From assembly GCA_038227995.1 (NCBI GenBank), contig JBBRPP010000010.1, forward strand, positions 1-64,000: DNA of 64,000 bases. The letters run 5' to 3'. The DNA comes from WLMZ01 sp038227995 (GTDB lineage Bacteria > Actinomycetota > Acidimicrobiia > Acidimicrobiales > Ilumatobacteraceae). This document shows positions 33,757-42,408 of the stretch, in pieces (the stretch's first letter is position 1; each line of letters starts with the position of its first letter). A program made the position numbers and the translations under genes. The notes under the pieces are model-generated. The model worked only from the letters and a program-made list of their open reading frames with translations, was not told the origin of the DNA and did no database searches.

Positions 33757-34209
33757 ATGACATCCGCTGACCACCTCCGCCGCGTGGCCGACGAGATCGC
33801 CGATGGTGTGATCGATCGAACGCTGCCGAAATCGCGCTGGACGCACGAGGGCCACCTCCTCGCGTGCGCGTCACTGGTTCGCCGCCGCGGCGCACCGGAA
33901 GCGCTGGTGATCCTGCGGCGTTCGATCCCGCCCTACAACGAAGCAACCGGTGTGTCCAACACACCAGCGGGTGGTTATCACGACACGATCACCGTCTACT
34001 ACACGTGGGCCATCGGCCAACTCGTCGAGGCCGGCCTGTCGAACCCGGCGATCATCGGCCATCCGGACTGCACCCGTGAAGCGCTGCTCGGGTGGTGGGA
34101 CCGCGAGACGCTAATGTCGTCGAACGCACGTGCTCGATTCGTGGCACCGAACCTCGTCGGCGACGGCCGGCCCGCACCATCGGAGTGGCTTCAGCCCGCT
34201 GCCGTCTGA
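33757..34209 (+). CDS. Conserved-looking cytoplasmic protein of unknown function
   Basis: The 150-residue protein contains RWTHEGHLLACASLVRRRG near residues 29-47, a YNEATGVSNTPAGGYHDTIT loop and a TREALLGWWDRETLMSSNAR stretch near the end. His, Glu and Asp in these segments could form a metal or catalytic site. There is no signal or membrane helix. It is divergent from the secreted dioxygenase-like gene and followed by a flavoprotein gene. I cannot name the family. Confidence 0.65.
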   Translation: MTSADHLRRVADEIADGVIDRTLPKSRWTHEGHLLACASLVRRRGAPEALVILRRSIPPYNEATGVSNTPAGGYHDTITVYYTWAIGQLVEAGLSNPAIIGHPDCTREALLGWWDRETLMSSNARARFVAPNLVGDGRPAPSEWLQPAAV

Positions 34210-34268
34210 ATGACCACCCGCGTGCGAGAACCTCACGCTCTGCCAACGGGCTGCGCGAGGGCTCGCAC

Positions 34269-34274
34269 TAGCCT
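34269..34274 (+). promoter_or_regulatory. -10 box of a leaderless promoter
   Basis: TAGCCT lies eight bases before ATG 34283. The same hexamer serves the glycerate kinase gene. Confidence 0.45.
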
Positions 34275-34282
34275 GCCGCCGC

Positions 34283-35749
34283 ATGCACGTGATCGTCGTC
34301 GGTGGTGGGGTGTCCGGTCTGGGAACTGCGTTGGCGCTGGCTCGAGACGGCCACCGGATCACCGTCGTCGAGCGCGACCACACGCCGATGCCGACATCGG
34401 CCGACGAAGCGTTCGAGTGGGACCGCCGCGGCGCGCCTCAGGTCCGCCACAGCCACGCGTTCCTCGCTCGCCTCCGCAACGTGTTGTTGGAGGAATACCC
34501 CGACGTCTATGCCGACCTGTTGCGTGAGGGCGCGACCGAGCTTGCGTTTGGCCAGGACCTGCCGCCGGAGATGACGAACTTCGAACCAGAACCCGACGAC
34601 GCCGAGCTGGTCATGCTCGCGTGCCGGCGCACCACGTTCGAGTGGGTCGTCCGGCGCGCCGCGCTGGCGGAGGGCAACGTCACGTTTCTCACCGGTGTCG
34701 GTGCCGATGGAGTCGTCACCGAGCGCGCTGCGGACGGCGCGATCGTCGTCACGGGTGTGCACATGGAAGACGGCTCGGAGATCGCGGGTGATCTCGTCGT
34801 CGCCGCAGCGGGCCGCCGCAGCGTGGTTCCCGACTGGTTGGCGGCCGCCGGCGCGGCGGCGATACCGGAAGCCGTCGAAGACACCGGCATCGTCTACTTC
34901 AGTCGCTTCTACCGAATTCGTGACGGTCACGACTATCCGCCGCGCAGCGGCGCGATCGGCGGCGATCTCGGCTACCTCAAGTACGGCGTCTTCGTCGGCG
35001 ACAACCGAACCTTCAGCGTCACGCTGGCAGCCGCGACGCAGGACACCGAACTGCGCAAGCTGCTGGCCGATCCGGTGGTGTTCGATACGGCAGCTCGCCA
35101 ACTGGTCGCGACTGCGCCGTGGCTCGACGGTCGGGCCGAGCCGATCACCGAGACGGTGCACGTCATGGCCGGCCTGCTCAATCGATGGCGCGACTACATC
35201 GTCGACGGTTCACCGGTCGCGCTCGGCGTCCTGCCGGTCGGCGACGCGGTGCTGTGCACCAATCCGCTCTACGGCCGCGGCTGCAGCACAGCGTTCTGGG
35301 GTGCCCACCTCGTCCGTCAGGCAATCCGCGACCACGCCGGCTCCGATCGCGGTGTCGATCTGCGCGGGTTGGCGCTTGCGTACGACACTGCGCTGCGGGC
35401 CGAGATCCACCCGTGGTACCGGGCCACGGTCGAGCAGGACAACGAGGCTCGGCGAGTCGCCAAGGCCTTGCTCGCCGGCGAGGACCCCGATGCCGATGAC
35501 AGCGACCCGCGCACGTTCATGCGCGGCGTGCTGCGCGACGGTCTGCTGCCCGCGATTCGCAGCGATGCCGTGGTGATGCGCGCATTCATGCGCAGCTTCA
35601 ACCTGTTGTCGGCGCCCGATGCGTTGACGACCGACGCCGATGTCAGCGCGCGGATCCTGGCCGTGTGGCAGGACCGCGACAACCGGCCGCCGCCGCCCGA
35701 ACTCGGGCCGAAGCTGCGTCGCGATTTCCTCGAGTTGCTGCCCGCCTGA
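34283..35749 (+). CDS. FAD-dependent monooxygenase/oxidoreductase
   Basis: The 488-residue flavoprotein starts with the dinucleotide fold VIVVGGGVSGLGTALAL (residues 3-19) and acidic residue Glu30 for the FAD ribose (VVERD). A middle GD motif, LPVGDAVLCTNPLYGRGCS, binds the flavin ribityl chain in the PHBH-type/geranylgeranyl-reductase-like group. The region after the fold (RRGAPQVRHSHAFLARLRN) matches a family of actinobacterial FAD oxidoreductases acting on bulky lipophilic substrates. The reaction is not determinable. Confidence 0.8.
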   Translation: MHVIVVGGGVSGLGTALALARDGHRITVVERDHTPMPTSADEAFEWDRRGAPQVRHSHAFLARLRNVLLEEYPDVYADLLREGATELAFGQDLPPEMTNFEPEPDDAELVMLACRRTTFEWVVRRAALAEGNVTFLTGVGADGVVTERAADGAIVVTGVHMEDGSEIAGDLVVAAAGRRSVVPDWLAAAGAAAIPEAVEDTGIVYFSRFYRIRDGHDYPPRSGAIGGDLGYLKYGVFVGDNRTFSVTLAAATQDTELRKLLADPVVFDTAARQLVATAPWLDGRAEPITETVHVMAGLLNRWRDYIVDGSPVALGVLPVGDAVLCTNPLYGRGCSTAFWGAHLVRQAIRDHAGSDRGVDLRGLALAYDTALRAEIHPWYRATVEQDNEARRVAKALLAGEDPDADDSDPRTFMRGVLRDGLLPAIRSDAVVMRAFMRSFNLLSAPDALTTDADVSARILAVWQDRDNRPPPPELGPKLRRDFLELLPA

Positions 35750-35761
35750 CGCGGTGCGAAA

Positions 35762-36037
35762 TCAGCCGCCGGCGACGGCGGGGATGATCGAAACGGTCTC
35801 GCCGTCCGGGACCGGTGTGTTGAGCCCGTCGAGGTAACGCACGTCATCGTCGGCCACGAACACGTTGACGAACTTGCGCAATCCGCCGGTCTCGTCGAAC
35901 AACCGGTCGTCGAAGCCGGGGTATGTCGTGTTGAGGTTGCCGAGCACTTCGGCCAGCGTTGCGCCGTCGATCTTCACCGACGAGTTGCCGCCCGCGAGGG
36001 GACGCATGGTTGTGGGGATCCGAACGGTGACTGCCAT
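35762..36037 (-). CDS. MoaD/ThiS-family ubiquitin-like sulfur carrier
   Basis: The 91-residue protein has the beta-grasp fold VTVRIPTTMRPLAGG, VKIDGATLAEVLGNL and VFVADDDVRYLDGL...VPDGETVSIIPAV, and ends in the Gly-Gly that is adenylated and converted to a thiocarboxylate. Such carriers deliver sulfur for molybdopterin, thiamine or cysteine synthesis. No partner E1 enzyme is adjacent. The start at ATG 36037 is preceded by a TAGTGT box seven bases away, divergent from the glycerate kinase promoter. Confidence 0.9.
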   Translation of the reverse strand: MAVTVRIPTTMRPLAGGNSSVKIDGATLAEVLGNLNTTYPGFDDRLFDETGGLRKFVNVFVADDDVRYLDGLNTPVPDGETVSIIPAVAGG

Positions 36038-36044
36038 GACCGAA

Positions 36045-36050
36045 ACACTA
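36045..36050 (-). promoter_or_regulatory. -10 box of a leaderless promoter
   Basis: Minus-strand TAGTGT lies seven bases before ATG 36037. Confidence 0.5.
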
Positions 36051-36079
36051 TCGATCTGGTCGGAATTTCCATCCGCCGC

Positions 36080-36085
36080 TAGCCT
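36080..36085 (+). promoter_or_regulatory. -10 box of a leaderless promoter
   Basis: TAGCCT lies seven bases before ATG 36093, back to back with the divergent box at 36045. Confidence 0.5.
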
Positions 36086-36092
36086 CCGAGCG

Positions 36093-37085
36093 ATGCACGT
36101 GCTGGCAGCAGTCGACAAGTTCCGCGGCACCGCGACGGCTGCCGAGGTCGCCCGCGCGATCGGCCACGCGTGCTGGCAGCTCGATCACGACTGTGTCGAA
36201 GTCGGTGTTGCCGACGGTGGCGAGGGCACGCTCGACGTGCTCGGTGGCGCGAATCGGACGTCGACGGTCACCGGCCCGCTCGGGGATCCGGTCGAGGCGC
36301 CATGGCGGCTGAGTCGCGATGTCGCGGTGATCGAGATGGCGATGGCATCGGGGCTGCTGCTGGCCGGCGGGCCGGAGAAGAACGACGCGCTCGCCGCGAC
36401 CACTGCGGGCACGGGCGAGCTGATCGACATGGCGCTCGATTCCGGCGTGAAGAAGATCATCGTCTGCCTCGGCGGCTCGGCGACCACCGACGGCGGACTC
36501 GGTGCCTTGCGGGCGATCCATGCGCCGCAACGGTTGCGTGGTGTCGAACTGCTCGTTGCCTGTGACGTGACGACCACGTTCATCGACGCCGCACCGGTCT
36601 TCGGTCCGCAGAAGGGCGCATCGTTGGCTCAGGTCAGCATGCTCATCGGACGCCTCGAACGCTTGGCGCAGATGTACATGCAGGACTACGGCGTCGATGT
36701 CCGTCAGGTTCCGGGCAGCGGTGCGGCCGGTGGTTTGGCGGGCGCGCTCGTCGCGCTCGGCGGCAAGCTGATGCCCGGGTTCGATCTCGTCGCCGACGAA
36801 TTGGATCTGTACGACCGTGTCAACGCGGCCGATTTCGTCATCACCGGAGAAGGCTTCCTCGACGAGCAGAGCTTCCGCGGCAAGGTCGTGGGTGGCGTCC
36901 AGACGATGGCCAAGCGGGCCGGCAAGCCAGTCGCCGCGATCGTCGGTGACGCCGAGGTACATGTCGCCGATCGGATCGAACACGTCTCGCTCGTCGACGT
37001 CTTCGGTCGCGACAGGGCGATGAACGAAACCCAGATGTGCATCGAACAGGCAGCACTACAGCTGCTGCGCTCGCGCAGTGTCTGA
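36093..37085 (+). CDS. Glycerate kinase
   Basis: The 330-residue enzyme matches the bacterial glycerate kinase family (GlxK/GarK): DKFRGTATAAEVARAI at the start, GVADGGEGTLDVL, the IIVCLGGSATTDGGLGALRA active-site loop, VFGPQKGA and a final DFVITGEGFLDEQSFRGKVV. It phosphorylates D-glycerate to 2-phosphoglycerate, feeding glycolate or serine-derived carbon into glycolysis. It is slightly shorter than the usual 370-380 residues. The start at 36093 has a TAGCCT box. Confidence 0.92.
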   Translation: MHVLAAVDKFRGTATAAEVARAIGHACWQLDHDCVEVGVADGGEGTLDVLGGANRTSTVTGPLGDPVEAPWRLSRDVAVIEMAMASGLLLAGGPEKNDALAATTAGTGELIDMALDSGVKKIIVCLGGSATTDGGLGALRAIHAPQRLRGVELLVACDVTTTFIDAAPVFGPQKGASLAQVSMLIGRLERLAQMYMQDYGVDVRQVPGSGAAGGLAGALVALGGKLMPGFDLVADELDLYDRVNAADFVITGEGFLDEQSFRGKVVGGVQTMAKRAGKPVAAIVGDAEVHVADRIEHVSLVDVFGRDRAMNETQMCIEQAALQLLRSRSV

Positions 37086-37101
37086 TCCGGGAGCGGATGA
37101 C

Positions 37102-37269
37102 TCAGTGGTGCTTCGGGCAGATCGTCATCACCATGGAGTGATGCGACGCCCCGACCATCCGCTGGCACAGCACGGGCCGCGTCGGAATCCGAAATGCCGT
37201 CGGATCGGCGATGTGGGTCGAACCGTTGAGGGCGACAACTGCGATGGCGGTTGCGATGAGCTTTCCCAT
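37102..37269 (-). CDS. Small secreted His/Met-rich peptide
   Basis: A 55-codon gene starting at ATG 37269 is supported by AAGGGG about five bases upstream. The product has a short hydrophobic N-terminus (MGKLIATAIAVVALNG) that could be a signal peptide. The mature part has two Cys (about 35 and 51) and a His/Met-rich end (ASHHSMVMTICPKHH), a composition that suggests metal binding, perhaps copper. It is too small for standard gene calls. The neighbours are unrelated. Confidence 0.5.
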   Translation of the reverse strand: MGKLIATAIAVVALNGSTHIADPTAFRIPTRPVLCQRMVGASHHSMVMTICPKHH

Positions 37270-37440
37270 GACATCCCCTTGATCATGAGCACTCTCATGA
37301 AGTGTTGGGGAAACCATGCGCCGAAACGCGAGTGCAGTCGTTCGTCCCGGGCGCGTTGCGGGAGTGCGCGAGCGCACACAGGTGCCCGGGTTCGGACGGC
37401 CCAGTTCGGACGGTCCAGTTCTGATGCCGAGTCGGGCGGC

Positions 37441-37713
37441 TCAGTGGGCGGCGTCGTCGGCCTGCGCAGGTCCTTCGAGGCGAGCCCGGCGGCGGCGATC
37501 GCGGAGACGGACCAGGCGACGGACCACGAGCGGATCGTGGTCGAGCGCAGCCGGCACGTCGAGCAGACGGTTGAGCTCTTGGTAGTACTCGTCGAGATTG
37601 CATCCGAAGGTTGCCCTGATCAGGGTGTCCTTCGCGTCGTCGAACGTCCACCAGCTGCCCTCGAAATCGAGGAGGGCGCGCTCACGCTCGGTCAACTCAG
37701 TCTGTTCTGCCAC
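37441..37713 (-). CDS. DUF3263-family protein
   Basis: The 90-residue protein matches the actinobacterial DUF3263 family: LTERERALLDFEGSWWTFDD, the helix-turn-helix-like KDTLIRATFGCNLDEYYQELNRLLD and a basic RRLVRLRDRRRRARLEG tail. The fold suggests DNA binding, and members are often seen near cell-division or LytR-type genes. The start is a GTG at 37713. No further function is visible. Confidence 0.85.
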   Translation of the reverse strand: MAEQTELTERERALLDFEGSWWTFDDAKDTLIRATFGCNLDEYYQELNRLLDVPAALDHDPLVVRRLVRLRDRRRRARLEGPAQADDAAH

Positions 37714-37772
37714 ACCGACAGCCTGCCCGCCCGGGGCGCGCGTTACAAGTACCCCGGCGCGAAGGCGGTTGC

Positions 37773-37778
37773 TAACGT
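37773..37778 (+). promoter_or_regulatory. -10 box of a leaderless promoter
   Basis: TAACGT lies eight bases before the GTG at 37787, supporting that start over upstream in-frame codons. Confidence 0.45.
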
Positions 37779-37786
37779 CGATCTCC

Positions 37787-38428
37787 GTGACGCCACCGGC
37801 CATTCCGCAACGCCCGTTCCTGATCGGCGTCGCCGGTGGAACGTGCTCGGGCAAGACCACGATCTCGGAGAGCCTGGCCCGTCTCGCCGGCGACGAGAAC
37901 GTGGCGCTGATCAAGCTCGACTCGTACTACGTGGCCAGTACGCACGCTGACCTCGCGGAGCGGGAGAAGTCGAACTACGACCATCCCGACCTTTTCGACT
38001 GGCAGCTCCTCAACGACCACCTGGCTGCGCTGGTGGCGGGCGCGACCGTGCCTGTTCCGGTCTATGACTACGCCGACTACAGGCGCAGTGACGACGTGCG
38101 GATGGTGCATCCGGCACGCATCGTCGTGGTCGAAGGAATCCTCGTCCTGTACGACGTCGCCCTGCGTGAGCGCTTCGACCTGCGCGTGTTCGTCGACACC
38201 GATGCCGACATCCGGCTCATCCGCCGCTTGGAACGCGATGTCGCCGAGCGGGGCCGCACGATGGACAGCATCGTCGCCCAATACCTGGCGACCGTTCGAC
38301 CAAGTCACGAGCAGTTCATCGAGCCCAGCAAACGCCACGCCGACGTGATCTTGCCGCATGGTGGGATGAACGAACCAGCACTCGATGTGCTGTTGGCCCG
38401 GGTGCGCGAGCTGGTGCGCGTCAACTGA
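37787..38428 (+). CDS. udk: Uridine kinase
   Basis: The 213-residue kinase has a P-loop GVAGGTCSGKTT (14-25), LIKLDSYY, the NYDHPDLFDWQLL substrate motif, PVYDYADYRR and VVVEGILVLYD, all characteristic of uridine/cytidine kinase. It phosphorylates uridine and cytidine to their monophosphates for pyrimidine salvage. Length matches E. coli Udk. The GTG start is placed by its -10 box. It is convergent with the coiled-coil gene, with six bases between stops. Confidence 0.95.
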   Translation: MTPPAIPQRPFLIGVAGGTCSGKTTISESLARLAGDENVALIKLDSYYVASTHADLAEREKSNYDHPDLFDWQLLNDHLAALVAGATVPVPVYDYADYRRSDDVRMVHPARIVVVEGILVLYDVALRERFDLRVFVDTDADIRLIRRLERDVAERGRTMDSIVAQYLATVRPSHEQFIEPSKRHADVILPHGGMNEPALDVLLARVRELVRVN

Positions 38429-38434
38429 CGGCCG

Positions 38435-39265
38435 CTAGGGCGCACTCAGTTCGCGCAGCTGCGCGGCGAGATCAGCGGCGCGTTTCTTGGCGGTGTCGAG
38501 CGCCGCCAGGCGGGTGTGCAGATCGCGCTGGGCCCGTTCGAGCTCGCGACCGGTTCGATCGACCAGCTTCTGAGCGTCGGCGGCGGCGGCCTTCGCGGTC
38601 GCGAGGTCGGTCTGGGCTCTCTCCGATCTCGCCGTCAACTGCTCGCGCGCTCTGACCCCGACCCGAGGCGCTGGTGCCGATGTCGTCGACCCCTTTGACC
38701 CCGTCGACTCCTTCGGTACAGTCGGTGGACCGCCAGGCGGTTTCGGAACCACGCGTGGGGGACGACCGGCGACGCTGGTCGTCGGCCCGGCGGTGGTCGC
38801 TCCGGGAAAGAAGCCGGCCGCTTCCGACACAGCCCTGGAACCGACCACGCCTGCGAGCAGCAGATCGGGCCCATCGCCGACCATCAGGCCGCGGACGAGG
38901 TCGGCGATCTCGTAACGGTGAGCATCGTCGCCCCCCTCGTTGGCCGCATCGACGAGTGCAGTCGTGGCCGCTTTGAGTTCGTCCGCGGCCTTGCGAAAGT
39001 CGCCTCCGCCGGCCGCCTCGCCGATCGCCGCCGCCTGGGCTGTGTTCGCGCCGACGACAGCAGCGACCCAGCGGTCGACGACGGCGGGTTGTTCGTGGGC
39101 GATGCGGTTCACCGCCCACTCCGTGATCTTGGGTCGCTTCAGAGCCGCCACGAACGACGCGTCGTCCGCGCGCCCCGCTGCCTTCAGGGTCTTGGCCAGC
39201 TGATTGCGGGCGGCAGTGAACTCCGTTGGTGGTACGGCGTACAGCAGGCGAGCTTCGTCGAACAC
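38435..39265 (-). CDS. Actinobacterial protein with C-terminal coiled coil
   Basis: The 276-residue protein begins LYAVPPTEFTAARNQLAKTL and KRPKITEWAVNRIAHEQP, a pattern shared by a family of unnamed actinobacterial proteins. A Pro/Thr/Ser-rich hinge (about 160-205) follows, then a helical coiled coil of alternating Ala, Glu and Arg to the end. No catalytic motifs are visible. The GTG start has CAGACT six bases upstream. It could be a structural or DNA-associated protein; function unknown. Confidence 0.75.
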   Translation of the reverse strand: MFDEARLLYAVPPTEFTAARNQLAKTLKAAGRADDASFVAALKRPKITEWAVNRIAHEQPAVVDRWVAAVVGANTAQAAAIGEAAGGGDFRKAADELKAATTALVDAANEGGDDAHRYEIADLVRGLMVGDGPDLLLAGVVGSRAVSEAAGFFPGATTAGPTTSVAGRPPRVVPKPPGGPPTVPKESTGSKGSTTSAPAPRVGVRAREQLTARSERAQTDLATAKAAAADAQKLVDRTGRELERAQRDLHTRLAALDTAKKRAADLAAQLRELSAP

Positions 39266-39271
39266 AGGTGC

Positions 39272-39277
39272 AGTCTG
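39272..39277 (-). promoter_or_regulatory. -10-like box of a leaderless promoter
   Basis: Minus-strand CAGACT lies six bases before GTG 39265. Confidence 0.35.
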
Positions 39278-39295
39278 GCACCGACCGATGGCCGG

Positions 39296-40507
39296 TCAGT
39301 CAGCGTTGAACCCCGCGGTCGTGAGCACGCCGCCTCGACAGTCCGCCACGGCATGGGCCAGCCGACGCATCGCCTCATCGAGCTGCTCGACGGTGACCGT
39401 GGTGAAGCACAGCCGCAGTCCGCCGTCGTCGACCGCATCCGAGCGGAAAGCGGACCCAGGCACGAACGCCATCCCGCGCTGCAGCGCAGCGGCGAGCAGC
39501 GGCTCCGATCGACCATCGCGATCGCGGAGGCGACCCCACACGAACATCCCACCATCAGGTGGAGCGACGTCGACCACGTCGCCGAGATGCACGCTGATCG
39601 CTCGCACCAGTGACTCCGCTCGCCGTCCGTAGGATTCGATCAGGCTGGCGATGTGAGTCCCCAGCCACGGCTCGTCGCCGAGCATGTCGAGCACGATGTG
39701 TTGATTGAGGCCCGCCGTGTGCAGATCGGTTCCCTGCTTGGCGATCACGATCGATCGCGCCAGCCAGTCAGGGGCCGTCAGCCAGCCGACACGGAGCCCC
39801 GGAGACAGGACCTTCGAGGCTGTTCCGAGGGTGACCACACGGTCGCTCCACGTCCGGATCGGTGGGTGGCGAACTCCACGGAAACGCAGTGCTCCGTACG
39901 GATCGTCCTCGACGATCACGAAGCCGTAGTGGTCGGCGAGCGCGGCGAGGTGCATGCGCCGTTCCAGCGACAGTGTCGCGCCGGTCGGGTTGGCGAACTC
40001 GGTGACGATGTAGACCAGCTTCGGTCGAAGGCCTCGCTGCAGTTCGGCCGCGAGCAACTCGGTGCGGATGCCGTCGCGGTCGCCCTCGATGCCGACGATT
40101 CGTGGCTTCTCCCAGTGCAGCGCGCTCAGCGCGCCGAGGTACGTCGGACTTTCGGTGACAACGATGTCGCCCGGGTCGAGCAGGACGCGGGCAACGAGAT
40201 CGAGCGCCTGCTGTGAACCGGTCGTGACCACGGTGTGGTCGGCCGTCGCCGAGCCGCCAAGACGTCTGGCCACGATCTCGCGCAACGCCGTCACGCCCTC
40301 GGTGGGCCCGTACTGCAGCGCGGCGGCGCCGAGCCGGGTCAGGACTCGATCGGTCGCGACTCGAACGCGCTCGACGGGCAACAGCTCGGGCGCCGGCAGC
40401 CCACCCGCAAGCGACAGCACGTGCGGCTGTTCGGTCAGGCGGAGCAGGTCACGAACGGCTGATGAACGCACCGTACGGGCGCGTTCGGAGAGGGCGATCG
40501 ATTGCAT
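39296..40507 (-). CDS. PLP-dependent aminotransferase (class I, 2-aminoadipate type)
   Basis: The 403-residue fold-type I aminotransferase has LQYGPTEGVTALREIVARRL, the GSQQALDLVARVLLDPGD cofactor region, FANPTGATLS, the YGFVIVEDDPYGALRF strand, and the PLP lysine in VTLGTASKVLSPGLRVGWL. This is the LysN/KAT II-like group that uses 2-oxoglutarate with aromatic or aminoadipate amino donors. It lacks the N-terminal helix-turn-helix of MocR regulators, so it is an enzyme. Substrate range cannot be fixed from sequence. Confidence 0.9.
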   Translation of the reverse strand: MQSIALSERARTVRSSAVRDLLRLTEQPHVLSLAGGLPAPELLPVERVRVATDRVLTRLGAAALQYGPTEGVTALREIVARRLGGSATADHTVVTTGSQQALDLVARVLLDPGDIVVTESPTYLGALSALHWEKPRIVGIEGDRDGIRTELLAAELQRGLRPKLVYIVTEFANPTGATLSLERRMHLAALADHYGFVIVEDDPYGALRFRGVRHPPIRTWSDRVVTLGTASKVLSPGLRVGWLTAPDWLARSIVIAKQGTDLHTAGLNQHIVLDMLGDEPWLGTHIASLIESYGRRAESLVRAISVHLGDVVDVAPPDGGMFVWGRLRDRDGRSEPLLAAALQRGMAFVPGSAFRSDAVDDGGLRLCFTTVTVEQLDEAMRRLAHAVADCRGGVLTTAGFNAD

Positions 40508-40614
40508 CCGTTCATTCAGCCCGATCCGGCCCCCGATGCCCAGAGCGCAGTCATCCTAGGACCGACGCCACCCCCATGGTCGTTGGCGCGTCGCGATCGC
40601 GACGCGCTGGCGCT

Positions 40615-41253
40615 TCAGCGGTTACGCAGGCCCGGCGGCTTCTTCCCGACCAGATCGCGACCAAGCATGATCACGACGGTCGCATCCTTGAGTCCGACGT
40701 TCGCGTCGTTGATCGGCGCCGGCACGGGCATCTTCACGACGGCAATACCGCCCATCACGATCGCCAGTGACGCCGCAACCGCCTCGCCGCCGGGCAGCAC
40801 GTAGATCTTGCTCACGTCGAGGAACTCGTCGTCGCCAGCGGCGTTCGTCGGGTCGTCGAGGTGGAAGCCCGCCGCCTTCAACTGAGCGGTCAACTTGCTG
40901 CCACCGCCGGAGAGGTTGGTTGCGTTGGCCACGAGCACGACTGCCCCCTCGGTGACGAGCGGCATGATGGTCGTGGTGGTGGGGGCTTCGGTGGTCGTCG
41001 TCGGTTCGAGCGTCGTGGTCGTTGCCGGCTCGGTGGTCGCCGGGATGACCGTCGTGGTCACGTCAGCGATCGTGGTGACCAGTGCCGTGGATGTCGCGGA
41101 GAGCGTCGATGTCGTCGTCGACACGGCTGCGGTGTTCGGTCGGCTCGCGCTGCATGCGCCGAGACCAGTTGTTGCGGCGAGTGCGGAGACGAGCAGCCAC
41201 GTGGCCGATCGCCGCCCGCTCGATGCCGGCAATTCGCTGATCTTCGACTGCAT
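40615..41253 (-). CDS. LytR_C-domain lipoprotein
   Basis: The 212-residue protein has a signal peptide with lipobox GLGAC, a Thr-rich linker of about 70 residues and a C-terminal LytR_C domain (VVLVANATNLSGGGSKLTAQ, then LKAAGFHLDDP). This domain is usually attached to LytR-CpsA-Psr cell-wall ligases. Here it stands alone on a membrane tether, so it probably binds peptidoglycan or assists ligases in the envelope. The start at 41253 places the signal peptide correctly; 41286 is possible. Confidence 0.82.
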   Translation of the reverse strand: MQSKISELPASSGRRSATWLLVSALAATTGLGACSASRPNTAAVSTTTSTLSATSTALVTTIADVTTTVIPATTEPATTTTLEPTTTTEAPTTTTIMPLVTEGAVVLVANATNLSGGGSKLTAQLKAAGFHLDDPTNAAGDDEFLDVSKIYVLPGGEAVAASLAIVMGGIAVVKMPVPAPINDANVGLKDATVVIMLGRDLVGKKPPGLRNR

Positions 41254-41396
41254 GCCGCAAGGGTGCCGAGTCAGCGCGCCGAACACAAGTCAATGTGGCG
41301 TGACCTGGATGGAAGTGCCCTTGTCGCGGTCAGTCGGTGATGAGACGCCGCCGCGTCACCCCGTGTTCCATCGACGAGGTCATCGCGACACAACCG

Positions 41397-41633
41397 TCAC
41401 GCGGTGATTGACGCGGCCTGCTCGAGGATGACTCGGTGGGTGTGGCCGAACTCGCGGGTCAGCATCTTGCGCAGTGCCGGGGCGTCGACGTAGTCGATGC
41501 AGTCGAGCCAGATGACTCCGTCGCCGGCGACGAGCCGAGTGGGCAGACCGCAGCGCGAGCAGGACGGCTGGAGCCGTTCGGCGAATTCGATGTCTTCGAT
41601 GTTGAGTTCGATGTTGAGCGTCTGGTTCTCCAT
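41397..41633 (-). CDS. Small CxxC protein of unknown function
   Basis: The 78-residue protein has SCSRCGLPTRLVAGDGVIWLDC, giving one CxxC pair and a third Cys 18 residues on, followed by FGHTHRVILEQAAS with two His. These could bind one zinc. GGAGG about nine bases before ATG 41633 supports translation. It is divergent from a TetR gene, which may repress it. Confidence 0.6.
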   Translation of the reverse strand: MENQTLNIELNIEDIEFAERLQPSCSRCGLPTRLVAGDGVIWLDCIDYVDAPALRKMLTREFGHTHRVILEQAASITA

Positions 41634-41674
41634 GGGTTGAGACCTCCAAGTTGGATTCGTAACGAGACGTACCG

Positions 41675-41680
41675 TATTGT
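41675..41680 (+). promoter_or_regulatory. -10 box of a leaderless promoter
   Basis: TATTGT lies eight bases before ATG 41689. ACGAGACG (41662-41669) just upstream has its complement CGTCTCGT at 41710-41717, possibly operator halves for the TetR protein. Confidence 0.4.
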
Positions 41681-41688
41681 AACTGCCG

Positions 41689-42408
41689 ATGGGGGAGATA
41701 CGGCACGCGGCGTCTCGTACGGGCGCGAAGACACCAACTGTTCACACGGTCGACACCGTCGACATCGTGTCGTCCCTGGGGTTCACCGCCCAGCCACGTG
41801 CCGTTCTTGGCCGGCCGCGCAGTGATGTCGCGCGGCAGTCGATCCTCGACGCGGCGCGGGATCTGATCGTCCGGTTCGGTTTCGAGGACCTGCATCTCGA
41901 ACACGTCGCCGCCAAGGCCGGTGTCGGCAAGGCGACCATCTACCGCCGCTGGTCGTCGAAGGAAGCGCTGGCGCTCGACCTGCTGCTGGAGTTGGCGACG
42001 CCACACCTCGTCGTGGTCGACACGGGAGACACCCGCGAAGAGCTCGTCGCGGTCGTGCACAACACCGTGCGGGCGCTGGCCGAGACGCCGTTCGGCATGG
42101 TGCTGAAGGCGCTCATGTCGCAGATCGCGATCAACCCCGCGCTCGGCGATTCGTTCCGTCGCACCATCGTCACCGCCCGGCAACTGGAGATCGAAGCCGT
42201 ACTGCAACGTGGCATCGCCCGTCGCGATCTACGGCCCGATGTCGATGTTGCGATCTCCACCGAACTGCTCGTCGCCCCGGTGTACTTCCGCCTTGTCCTG
42301 GGGGGCAACCTCGATCGTCGCTTCGCCGAGGATGTCGCCGATGCAGTCCTGGCCGGTCTGCGCAACCCGCGCCGCCGGGCGCGCCGGTCAGCTCGTCAGG
42401 CCGAATGA
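41689..42408 (+). CDS. TetR-family transcriptional regulator
   Basis: The 239-residue regulator has a TetR DNA-binding domain at about 44-95 (ARQSILDAARDLIVRFGFED, VAAKAGVGKATIYRRWSSKE). The C-terminal domain is of the TetR_C_16 type. The first 40 residues are not conserved in kind, so a downstream start is possible. It is divergent from the CxxC gene and its 3' end overlaps the convergent deaminase-like gene by 21 bases. Target and ligand are unknown. Confidence 0.85.
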   Translation: MGEIRHAASRTGAKTPTVHTVDTVDIVSSLGFTAQPRAVLGRPRSDVARQSILDAARDLIVRFGFEDLHLEHVAAKAGVGKATIYRRWSSKEALALDLLLELATPHLVVVDTGDTREELVAVVHNTVRALAETPFGMVLKALMSQIAINPALGDSFRRTIVTARQLEIEAVLQRGIARRDLRPDVDVAISTELLVAPVYFRLVLGGNLDRRFAEDVADAVLAGLRNPRRRARRSARQAE

